From NCBI GenBank assembly GCA_024279935.1, contig JAJRQZ010000110.1, positions 1-35,123 of the forward strand: a stretch of DNA of 35,123 nucleotides, written 5' to 3'. The notes beneath the pieces were generated by a model. The model worked only from the letters and a program-made list of their open reading frames with translations, was not told the DNA's origin and did no database searches. How positions within the stretch are numbered: position 1 is the first letter of the stretch; each line of letters starts with the position of its first letter. Below, one piece after another: positions 24,779 to 31,940 of this stretch. The translations under genes and the position numbers were made by a program. This DNA comes from Bacteroidota bacterium. Lineage in GTDB: Bacteria > Bacteroidota > Bacteroidia > Bacteroidales > F082.

Positions 24779-27214
24779 ATGAAGAGAGTTTTATCATTTA
24801 TTACACTGTTTAGCCTGCCGTTCATGACGATGGCGAGCGAGGCGGATTTAGTTATCCCTGACGGCATTAGGGGGGAAACCATTTTGTATTGGGGGTTTTT
24901 AATCACCATAGCAGGGTTTTTGTTCGGTTTATATCAGTTTGCCCAGGTAAAAAAGATCAGGGCGCACAAGTCGATGCTCGAAGTTGCGGATGTGATCTAC
25001 CAGACAGGAAAAACCTATCTTATCCAACAAGGGAAATTCCTTGCAATACTATTTTTGTTTATCGGGTCTGCCGTAGCATTTTATTTCGGTTGGCTCTCCG
25101 ATGCCCATTTCGGCCTGGGCGGTGTTGCAATGATACTTGGTTGGACAATATTGGGGATACTCGGCTCCTATAGTGTAGCCTGGTTCGGAATCAGGATGAA
25201 CACCCTGGCCAACTCAAGAATGGCGTTTGCCTCCTTGGAGAAAAAGCCGGTAAAGCTTTTGAACATACCTCTTAACGCAGGCATGAGCATTGGCGTTGTG
25301 CTTATCTCGCTGGAGCTTACAATGATGCTCGTTATTTTAATGTTCGTACCCGGTGAGTATGCAGGCGCCAGCTTCATAGGTTTTGCCATAGGGGAATCCC
25401 TTGGTGCTTCGGTATTAAGGATAGCAGGTGGTATATTCACAAAAATTGCCGATATCGGATCCGACCTTATGAAAGTTATATTCAAGATAGGTGAGGACGA
25501 CCCCAGGAACCCGGGAACAATTGCAGACTGTGTGGGCGACAATGCCGGTGATAGCGTTGGCCCTACTGCCGACGGGTTCGAGACTTACGGCGTTACGGGT
25601 GTTGCCTTGATATCTTTTATCGTTCTGGCCCTTCCATCTACCGTTACCGGCGAGTTGAACAAGGTTGAATTGCTTTCGTGGATATTCGTTATGAGGATAC
25701 TCATGGTTATTACATCAATAGTGTCATTTTGGATCAATGGCGCAATCACAAATGCCAAATATAAAAACGCTACCGACCTCGACTTTGAAAAACCACTTAC
25801 TTCATTGGTTTGGATCACATCAATAGTTTCGATTATAGTAACTTTTGCTGCCAGTTATTGGATGATAGGCGATATGAAATACGATTTGTGGATAACGCTT
25901 TCGATAATAATCAGCGCCGGGACATTGGGCGCTGCTCTTATCCCTGAATTCACCAAGTTGTTTACAAGCCCCAAATCGACCCATGTACAAGAGGTTGTCG
26001 AGGCATCAAAACAAGGCGGCGCTTCATTAAATATACTCTCCGGATTGGTTGCCGGCAACTTCAGCGCATTCTGGCAGGGCATGGTTTTCTTCCTATTGAT
26101 GTTCATTGGCTATTATGCCAGTACCTTCGGGCTTGAGAACATAATGATATATCCATCAATTTTCGCTTTTGGCCTGGTGGCCTTCGGTTTCCTGGGCATG
26201 GGCCCGGTTACCATCGCTGTTGACAGCTACGGCCCTGTTACAGATAACGCCCAGTCGATTTACGAACTGTCGCTGATTGAGGAAAACCAAAAAGAAGTTA
26301 CTCCGGAGATTGAGAAAGAATTTGGTTTTACGCCTGATTTCGAGAAGTCGAAATATTTCCTTGAGGCTAACGACGGGGCCGGCAACACTTTTAAGGCCAC
26401 CGCCAAACCTGTGTTGATAGGTACTGCCGTAGTTGGCGCCACCACCATGATCTTCTCCCTGATCCTTGTTATTGAGAAAACTTTGGGTATCAAGCCCGAA
26501 CAGGTATTAAATATCCTGAATCCATATACAGTCCTGGGATTCTTACTAGGGGGAGCGGTAATATACTGGTTTACAGGCGCATCTATTCAGGCTGTTACAA
26601 CAGGTGCCGCTCGTGCCACAGAGTATATCAAACAAAACATCAATCTGGACCCCAACGCTGAGAAGAAAGCCGATATAAGCAAATCGAAGGAAGTTGTTAA
26701 AATATGTACCCTCTATGCACAAAAAGGCATGTGGAATATTTTTATTGCATTGTTCTCGTTTGCTTTGGCTTTCGCTTTCCTGTCGGCTCCTTCCGGATTG
26801 AAAGACGGGATGTCCCATGCCGATGTCCTTAGCAATTCATTGCCTGTTGCTTTATTTATCGGTTATTTATTATCGATAGCATTTTTCGGCTTATATCAGG
26901 CTATTTTCATGGCAAATGCCGGTGGCTCATGGGATAACGCCAAAAAGGTCATAGAGGTTGACATGCAGGAGAAAGGCACCGACCTCCACGCTGCCGCAGT
27001 TGTTGGAGACACAGTTGGCGACCCATATAAAGATACATCCTCAGTTGCGATGAACCCTGTTATCAAGTTTACTACTTTGTTTGGCTTGCTGGCCATGGAG
27101 ATTGCTATTTCCGTTCACTTTAGGGCTATTGCCCCTTATGTCGGGCTTGCATTCCTGGCTATTGCGCTTTATTTCGTTTATCGCTCTTTCTACAAAATGC
27201 GGATCAAACAATAA
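24779..27214 (+). CDS. hppA: Membrane-bound proton-translocating pyrophosphatase (divergent type)
   Basis: This is an integral-membrane pump coupling PPi hydrolysis to ion transport, with about 16 helices. I start at MKRVLSFITLF (811 residues) rather than the ATG 30 bp upstream. Active-site motifs are KIADIGSDL (222-230), EDDPRNP (239-245), ADCVGDNAGD (249-258) and DSYGPVTDNA (482-491). The normally invariant GADLVGKVE reads GSDLMKVIF here, with one residue deleted and the Glu lost, so this is the divergent branch. GNTFKAT (535-541) has Lys where K+-dependent enzymes have Ala, suggesting K+ independence. Whether it moves H+ only, or is Na+-regulated, cannot be told. Confidence 0.92.
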   Translation: MKRVLSFITLFSLPFMTMASEADLVIPDGIRGETILYWGFLITIAGFLFGLYQFAQVKKIRAHKSMLEVADVIYQTGKTYLIQQGKFLAILFLFIGSAVAFYFGWLSDAHFGLGGVAMILGWTILGILGSYSVAWFGIRMNTLANSRMAFASLEKKPVKLLNIPLNAGMSIGVVLISLELTMMLVILMFVPGEYAGASFIGFAIGESLGASVLRIAGGIFTKIADIGSDLMKVIFKIGEDDPRNPGTIADCVGDNAGDSVGPTADGFETYGVTGVALISFIVLALPSTVTGELNKVELLSWIFVMRILMVITSIVSFWINGAITNAKYKNATDLDFEKPLTSLVWITSIVSIIVTFAASYWMIGDMKYDLWITLSIIISAGTLGAALIPEFTKLFTSPKSTHVQEVVEASKQGGASLNILSGLVAGNFSAFWQGMVFFLLMFIGYYASTFGLENIMIYPSIFAFGLVAFGFLGMGPVTIAVDSYGPVTDNAQSIYELSLIEENQKEVTPEIEKEFGFTPDFEKSKYFLEANDGAGNTFKATAKPVLIGTAVVGATTMIFSLILVIEKTLGIKPEQVLNILNPYTVLGFLLGGAVIYWFTGASIQAVTTGAARATEYIKQNINLDPNAEKKADISKSKEVVKICTLYAQKGMWNIFIALFSFALAFAFLSAPSGLKDGMSHADVLSNSLPVALFIGYLLSIAFFGLYQAIFMANAGGSWDNAKKVIEVDMQEKGTDLHAAAVVGDTVGDPYKDTSSVAMNPVIKFTTLFGLLAMEIAISVHFRAIAPYVGLAFLAIALYFVYRSFYKMRIKQ

Positions 27215-27233
27215 ATAACACATCTATTATATT

Positions 27234-27264
27234 AAAAAAGGGGGTTTAATGCCTCCTTTTTTTA
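27234..27264 (+). terminator. Rho-independent terminator of hppA
   Basis: AAAAAAGGGGG pairs with CCTCCTTTTTT (one G-U) around a 7-base loop and ends in a T run. Its T run overlaps the -7 box of ruvX. Confidence 0.8.
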
Positions 27265-27270
27265 TTTTTG
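27263..27270 (+). promoter_or_regulatory. Putative -7 promoter element for ruvX
   Basis: TATTTTTG fits TAnnTTTG exactly and ends 7 bp before the ruvX ATG, so the transcript may have almost no leader. Confidence 0.45.
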
Positions 27271-27277
27271 CAAGTTG

Positions 27278-27691
27278 ATGGGAAGAAGTTTGGCACTTGA
27301 CTATGGACGTAAAAGAACCGGTATAGCCGTTACCGATAACGATAAGATTATCGCAACGGCACTCTGTACTGTCCAAACAAGGGAATTATTGAAATTTATA
27401 AGCGAATATGTTAATAATGAGGATGTTGAGTCTATCGTTATCGGCGAGCCAAAGGATATGAACAATAGGCCTTCTGACTCAACAAAATATATTGAGCCCT
27501 TCGTAGCTGTTCTTAAAAAGAAATTCCCTGACATGAAAATTGAAAGATACGATGAACGGTTTACATCTAAAATTGCTTTTCAAAGCATGATAGACGGCGG
27601 TTTGAGCAAGAAGAAACGCCGTGACAAGGCACTGGTTGATAAAATTAGTGCCGTATTGATACTACAATCGTATTTGAAATCGTTGGAATAA
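27278..27691 (+). CDS. ruvX: Putative Holliday junction resolvase / pre-16S rRNA nuclease YqgF
   Basis: This is an RNase H-fold nuclease. Motifs: LALDYGRKRTGIAVTD at the N-terminus (first catalytic Asp), VESIVIGEPKDMNNRPSD, YDERFTSKIA, and the C-terminal RRDKALVDKISAVLILQ with the last acidic residue. In E. coli the homologue processes the 5' end of 16S rRNA. At 137 residues it is complete from the ATG at 27278; a TTG directly before it could add one residue. It heads a ruvX-def-lipoprotein operon. Confidence 0.93.
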   Translation: MGRSLALDYGRKRTGIAVTDNDKIIATALCTVQTRELLKFISEYVNNEDVESIVIGEPKDMNNRPSDSTKYIEPFVAVLKKKFPDMKIERYDERFTSKIAFQSMIDGGLSKKKRRDKALVDKISAVLILQSYLKSLE

Positions 27692-27705
27692 ACTAAAGAA
27701 CAAAG

Positions 27706-28272
27706 ATGTTGGCTATCACGGCATACGGACATCCTATCCTTAAAAAGGCAGGAGAAGATATAGAAAAAGACTACCCTGAACTGGATAAGCTGATCGATGA
27801 TATGTTTGAGACCATGTATAATTCGCGCGGTGTCGGGCTGGCAGCACAACAGATAAACCGGGCCATCAGGTTATTTGTGATCGATGCATCTCCATACGGC
27901 GAAGAGTTTGAAGAGGCCAAGGACTTCAAAAAGGTTTTTATCAATGCGAGAATCACCTCTTTCGAGGGCGAGGAATGGGAAATGGAGGAAGGCTGTTTGA
28001 GCGTTCCCGGCATCAATGAGTTCGTGAAAAGGCATGAAACTATCAGGATCACATATCAGGATCAGGACTTCGCGACTCATGAAGAGGAATTTAGCGGCAT
28101 GCTGAGCCGTATCATCCAGCACGAATATGATCATACCGAGGGAATAGTGTTCGTCGAAAGGCTTCCTCAATTAAAAAAGATGCTTTTAAAACGAAAGCTA
28201 AAAGACATATCGAACGGTATCTCCCCCGCTGAATATAAAATGATTTATCCGAGAAAAAAATCAAGACGTTAA
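27706..28272 (+). CDS. def: Peptide deformylase
   Basis: This metalloenzyme removes the N-formyl group from new proteins. All three motifs are present: GVGLAAQQ (usual GxGLAAxQ), EEGCLSVPG with the metal-binding Cys, and QHEYDHTEG with the two metal-binding His and the catalytic Glu. At 188 residues it is standard for Bacteroidota. It starts 14 bp after ruvX. Confidence 0.96.
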   Translation: MLAITAYGHPILKKAGEDIEKDYPELDKLIDDMFETMYNSRGVGLAAQQINRAIRLFVIDASPYGEEFEEAKDFKKVFINARITSFEGEEWEMEEGCLSVPGINEFVKRHETIRITYQDQDFATHEEEFSGMLSRIIQHEYDHTEGIVFVERLPQLKKMLLKRKLKDISNGISPAEYKMIYPRKKSRR

Positions 28273-28288
28273 CATTAAATAATTGAAT

Positions 28289-28834
28289 ATGGGATATTTA
28301 AAATTGCTTACAATTAGTTTGCTTATTGCATTTGTTAGTGGCTCGTGCAATAATTCGGAGCATAAAGCCGATGAGAACAATATTATTGAAGATGATATTG
28401 CCGATAGCATATCGTATTATGAAAGAGTTCTATTTGCCAATGCGAACCCGCAAAAAATAAATCGCGACGATGCGTTGAAGTTATCGGATTTTTATATTAA
28501 TTGGGCTAAAAGCAACCACGAGGACAGCCTTGCCCCGGAATACTATTTAAAATCGGCAGACATCTTAATGAACATGAGAAAACCTGTTGCTGCCATTAAA
28601 TCATTAAACATGGTAATTGATCATTACCCTGAAAGCAGCAATGCACCTTATGCTTTGTTCCTGAAGGCCTTTGTTTTTGAGGATTTATTGAAAGACAATG
28701 TAAACGCAGAAAGATATTATAAAAAGTTCATTGATCAATATCCTTATAATGAATATGTTGATGATGCCATGATTTCCTTGAAAAACTTAGGTAAGACTCC
28801 AGAAGAGCTAATTAGGGAATTTGAGAACAAATAA
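28289..28834 (+). CDS. TPR-containing lipoprotein
   Basis: A lipoprotein signal (LLIAFVSGSC) is followed by helical repeats: YYLKSADILMNMRKPVAAIKSLNMVIDHYPES and ALFLKAFVFEDLLKDNVNAERYYKKFIDQYP are two tetratricopeptide units resembling those of BamD/CpoB-like envelope proteins. At 181 residues it is short compared with BamD (about 245) and lacks a clear BamD tail, so the role is open. I use the ATG at 28289; a TTG two codons earlier is less likely. It is the last gene of the ruvX-def operon and the last core gene before the type III RM cassette. Confidence 0.8.
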   Translation: MGYLKLLTISLLIAFVSGSCNNSEHKADENNIIEDDIADSISYYERVLFANANPQKINRDDALKLSDFYINWAKSNHEDSLAPEYYLKSADILMNMRKPVAAIKSLNMVIDHYPESSNAPYALFLKAFVFEDLLKDNVNAERYYKKFIDQYPYNEYVDDAMISLKNLGKTPEELIREFENK

Positions 28835-28879
28835 GCAAGCAGGTTTTTTGTCGGTATTTGTGCGGCACACGAAAAAAGA

Positions 28880-28974
28880 GCCAACGCGCAAATAGCACAT
28901 TTGGTTTTTTGCCGACACACAGGCAAACCCTGAAAAACCAATGGAGCTATTTCTTACCAACGCCCGACCGAAAA
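28880..28974. repeat. Left ~95-bp hairpin repeat flanking type III RM cassette
   Basis: It starts with GCCAACGC and ends with ACCAACGC followed by CGACCGAAAA. Between them two arms (about 28889-28910 and 28929-28953) pair imperfectly: AAATAGC, CATT and GGTTTTT recur in the reverse complement of the right arm. The right-flank unit at 34610-34705 has the same plan and nearly the same spacing. Confidence 0.55.
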
Positions 28975-28990
28975 AACGAGAAAGAAAAAG

Positions 28991-28998
28991 TATCTTTG
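28991..28998 (+). promoter_or_regulatory. Putative -7 promoter element for mod operon
   Basis: TATCTTTG fits TAnnTTTG, 36 bp before the mod ATG; no -33 TTTG at the right distance. Confidence 0.4.
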
Positions 28999-29034
28999 TG
29001 ATTGATGAGTTTTAGAATTAGAGGGTAAAGAAAC

Positions 29035-30975
29035 ATGGACGGAAAAAGCCTGACACCGCAGGAAACAAAACTGCAACAGTTAAAGGAAATATTACCGGAA
29101 GCATTTACTGAGGGAAAAGTTGATTGGGAAAAACTAAAAGCAACGCTTGGAGAAGATATAAACTTTGCCAATGAAAGATATGTGCTGAATTGGGCAGGAA
29201 AAAGCGAAGCCTTTAAAGTATTGCAAGCACCAACAACCAAAACACTTGTACCCGACAAAGAGGAAAGTGTAAACTTTGACGAAACCGAACATATCTTTAT
29301 TGAAGGTGAAAATTTGGAAGTGCTGAAAGTGTTGCAAAAATCTTACTTTGGTAAAGTAAAAATGATTTACATTGACCCGCCTTACAACACAGGAAACGAC
29401 TCATTTATTTATCCCGACAAATTTTCTGAAACAAAAGCAGAATACGAAAAACGGGTGGGCGACAAGGATGAAGAAGGCTATTTGACCAAAGACGGTATGT
29501 TCCGTAAAAACAGCAAAGAGAACGGACAATACCACAGCAATTGGCTCAGTATGCTGTACCCAAGATTATTTTTAGCCAAAAACCTGCTCAAACAAGATGG
29601 AGTAATATTTATTTCTATTGATGATAACGAGGCGCATAACCTGAGACTGATAATGAATGAGGTATTTGGGGAGGAGAATTTTATGGCAAATATAGTTTGG
29701 CAAAAGAAATATGCAGCGACAAATGATGCAAAAGGTTTCTCTCCAATGCATGATCATATAATTGTGTATCAAAAGTCTGATGGTTTTAAACGAAACTTGC
29801 TTTCCAGAACTGCTGAGCAAAACAAACCTTACAGGAATGATGATAGTGATGGTAAAGGATTGTGGCGTTCTGATAACCTGTTAGTCAAGAGTTTTTCTGA
29901 ATCAGGTGTTTTCCCAATAATAAATCCTAATACTGGAATTGAATATCTTCCTCCCTCAGGAAGCTGCTGGAGAGGAAGTACAGAAACAATAAAAAGGTGG
30001 CTTAATGAAGGACGTATTTTTTTTGGAAAGGACGGTACAGGAGCACCTCAATTGAAAAGATATTTGAATGAAGTGCAACAAGGTCGTGTACCTACAACAT
30101 GGTGGACATTTCAAGAAGTCGGACATAACGATGCTGCAAACAAAGAATTAAAGTCAATTTTCAATTCTAAAGCACCTTTTGACACACCTAAACCAACTAC
30201 CTTAATTAAGCGAATTCTAGAAATTTCAACAAATACTTCGGACTTAGTTTTAGATTTCTTTTCTGGTTCAGCAACTACAGCTCATGCTGTAATGGATTTA
30301 AACAAGCAAAGCAAGCGTAAGTGCAAATATATCTGTGTCCAACTACCCGAACTTACTAACGAAAAAAGCGAGGCACACAAAGCGGGCTACAAAACCATAG
30401 CCGACATAGCCAAAGAACGCATACGCAGGGCAGGCAAAAAAATACAGGAAGAAATCAACCAAAAAATCAAAGCCAAAGAAAAAGAGATAAAAGAACTGGA
30501 AAGCCAATTAGACCTTGACGGCAAAGTAGAAAAAATCAAAAATCTGCAATCCGAAATCAAAAACCTCAATTCCCAGGATTTAGGTTTCAAAGTGCTGAAA
30601 GTATCCGACAGCAACTTTAAACAATGGCAACAAATAAAAGGCAATGATGCAGAGGCATTAGAAAAACAAATGAAACTGTTCGTTGACCCTGTTTCGGAAA
30701 AAGCCACTACTGAAAATATGGTTTATGAACTTTTGCTGAAAAGTGGCAAAGACCTAAACAGTAAATTAGAATATAAAGAAAATTATTATTGTGTTAATGA
30801 CAATGAGTTGGTTTTTATGCTTGAAAAAGCAACACAGGAAATTGTTGATTCGGTAATTGGCGGGAAACCTCAAAAAGTAATTGCTCTCGACAGGCTGTTT
30901 AAAGGCAACGACCAGTTAAAAACCAATACTTCCCTGCAAATGAAAGATGCCGAGATTGAATTTAAAACGATATAA
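29035..30975 (+). CDS. mod: Type III restriction-modification methylase Mod
   Basis: This is the modification and specificity subunit of a type III RM enzyme, an N6-adenine methyltransferase. Catalytic DPPYNTG (114-120) comes before the SAM-binding LDFFSGSATTAHAV (406-419), the beta-class order. The region between them (about 220-400) is the target-recognition domain and looks more T-rich than its flanks. A coiled coil (about 460-515, rich in EKEIKELE-type heptads) follows. At 646 residues it is full length. Its last codons (KDAEIEFKTI) are duplicated 78 bp downstream. Confidence 0.96.
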   Translation: MDGKSLTPQETKLQQLKEILPEAFTEGKVDWEKLKATLGEDINFANERYVLNWAGKSEAFKVLQAPTTKTLVPDKEESVNFDETEHIFIEGENLEVLKVLQKSYFGKVKMIYIDPPYNTGNDSFIYPDKFSETKAEYEKRVGDKDEEGYLTKDGMFRKNSKENGQYHSNWLSMLYPRLFLAKNLLKQDGVIFISIDDNEAHNLRLIMNEVFGEENFMANIVWQKKYAATNDAKGFSPMHDHIIVYQKSDGFKRNLLSRTAEQNKPYRNDDSDGKGLWRSDNLLVKSFSESGVFPIINPNTGIEYLPPSGSCWRGSTETIKRWLNEGRIFFGKDGTGAPQLKRYLNEVQQGRVPTTWWTFQEVGHNDAANKELKSIFNSKAPFDTPKPTTLIKRILEISTNTSDLVLDFFSGSATTAHAVMDLNKQSKRKCKYICVQLPELTNEKSEAHKAGYKTIADIAKERIRRAGKKIQEEINQKIKAKEKEIKELESQLDLDGKVEKIKNLQSEIKNLNSQDLGFKVLKVSDSNFKQWQQIKGNDAEALEKQMKLFVDPVSEKATTENMVYELLLKSGKDLNSKLEYKENYYCVNDNELVFMLEKATQEIVDSVIGGKPQKVIALDRLFKGNDQLKTNTSLQMKDAEIEFKTI

Positions 30976-31056
30976 GGAAAGACTATGAAATTAACGTTTG
31001 AATCCAATCTACAATTCCAACAAGATGCCGGTATTGAATTTAAAACCATATACAAA
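30946..31056 (+). repeat. Duplicated mod-res junction
   Basis: GATGCC begins at 30946 and again at 31024, 78 bp (26 codons) apart. The first copy runs from the mod tail through the mod stop into 15 codons of a res head. The second copy restarts with the mod tail (GATTGAATTTAAAAC-like, four differences), then is interrupted by the KilA-N gene, and resumes with the true res head at 31940. The two res heads differ at about five positions, nearly all synonymous. Confidence 0.85.
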
Positions 31057-31059
31057 TGA
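30985..31059 (+). CDS. 24-codon chimeric mini-ORF (res head + mod tail)
   Basis: ATG at 30985 opens MKLTFESNLQFQQDA, nearly identical to the Res start (MKLTFDSNLQFQQDA), then continues GIEFKTIYK, which copies the Mod end (EIEFKTI). Its TGA overlaps the KilA-N ATG as ATGA. It is either a relic of junction duplication or a leader peptide that keeps KilA-N translation coupled to mod. Synonymous differences from the real res head suggest the coding sense was kept for some time. A protein product is not shown. Confidence 0.5.
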   Translation: MKLTFESNLQFQQDAGIEFKTIYK

Positions 31060-31940
31060 CCAATAAAATAAAGAAAATAAAGGTTGAGGGCAATGTCATT
31101 ACAATTGTTGAACACAAATCCGAAGACTTTATCAGCCTTACGGATATGATAAAAGCCAAAGACGGCTCATTCTTCATCAGCGATTGGTTGCGCAATGCCA
31201 ATACACTCGATTATATAGCAGCATGGGAATCAATGCACAACCCCGATTTTAATTATGGCGAATTCGCCACAATTAGACAATCCGCAGGTTCAAATGCTTT
31301 TAAAATCAGTGTTAAACAACTGATCGAAAAAACAAATGCATCTTGTGTCATTGCCAGGGCAGGAAGATATGGAGGAACCTATGCCCACAAAGACATTGCT
31401 TTTAATTTCGGCATGTGGATAAGCCCCGTATTCCAGCTCTACATAGTTAAAGAATACCAACGTTTAAAGGAAATAGAATCTAATCAATACAACCTGGAAT
31501 GGAATGTAAAGAGGGTGTTGAGCAAAGTCAATTACACCATTCAAACCGATGCCGTAAAAGATTATATATTACCAAAATCAAACTATCCAAAAGAAACCGA
31601 GTGGTTGGCATATGCCGAAGAAGCCGAAATCCTGAATGTCGCACTTTTCGGTTGCACGGCTAAACAATGGCGCGAGGCAAACCCAAAACTGACATTGAAC
31701 GAAAAAAACCTCAGAGACATAGCCAGCATTAACGAACTTGCCGTTCTTTCCAACCTCGAATCAGCCAATGCCGATATGATTCGTCAAGGAACAAGTATTA
31801 AAGACCGCTTTAATAAACTTTACAACATGGCACAATACCAAAAGGAAATCCTCGATAAACAAGATTTTTTGAAATCGCTTAAAAAAATATCAGATGATGT
31901 TTATTTAGATTCAAATAACCCTAAAGAACTGCCGGAATAA
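31056..31940 (+). CDS. KilA-N domain protein inserted between mod and res
   Basis: The protein has 294 residues. The KilA-N DNA-binding domain covers about residues 8-130: SLTDMIKAKDG, HNPDFNYGEFATI, then ARAGRYGGTYAHKDIAFNFG and WISPVFQLYIVKEYQRLKE. A second conserved block near residues 185-250 includes EILNVALFGCTAKQWREANP and LAVLSNLESANADMI. It is a paralogue of the protein at 1-788. It overlaps the mini-ORF (ATGA) and res (TAATG), so it is translated as part of the RM operon. Function in RM is unknown; control of the restriction subunit or interaction with phage factors is inference. Confidence 0.93.
   Translation: MTNKIKKIKVEGNVITIVEHKSEDFISLTDMIKAKDGSFFISDWLRNANTLDYIAAWESMHNPDFNYGEFATIRQSAGSNAFKISVKQLIEKTNASCVIARAGRYGGTYAHKDIAFNFGMWISPVFQLYIVKEYQRLKEIESNQYNLEWNVKRVLSKVNYTIQTDAVKDYILPKSNYPKETEWLAYAEEAEILNVALFGCTAKQWREANPKLTLNEKNLRDIASINELAVLSNLESANADMIRQGTSIKDRFNKLYNMAQYQKEILDKQDFLKSLKKISDDVYLDSNNPKELPE

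Noticed and set aside
30016-30023. Run of eight Ts inside mod, a possible phase-variation tract
   Set aside because: The run is short for slipped-strand switching, encodes a normal Ile-Phe-Phe stretch, and the gene is in frame; no longer simple repeat was found in mod.
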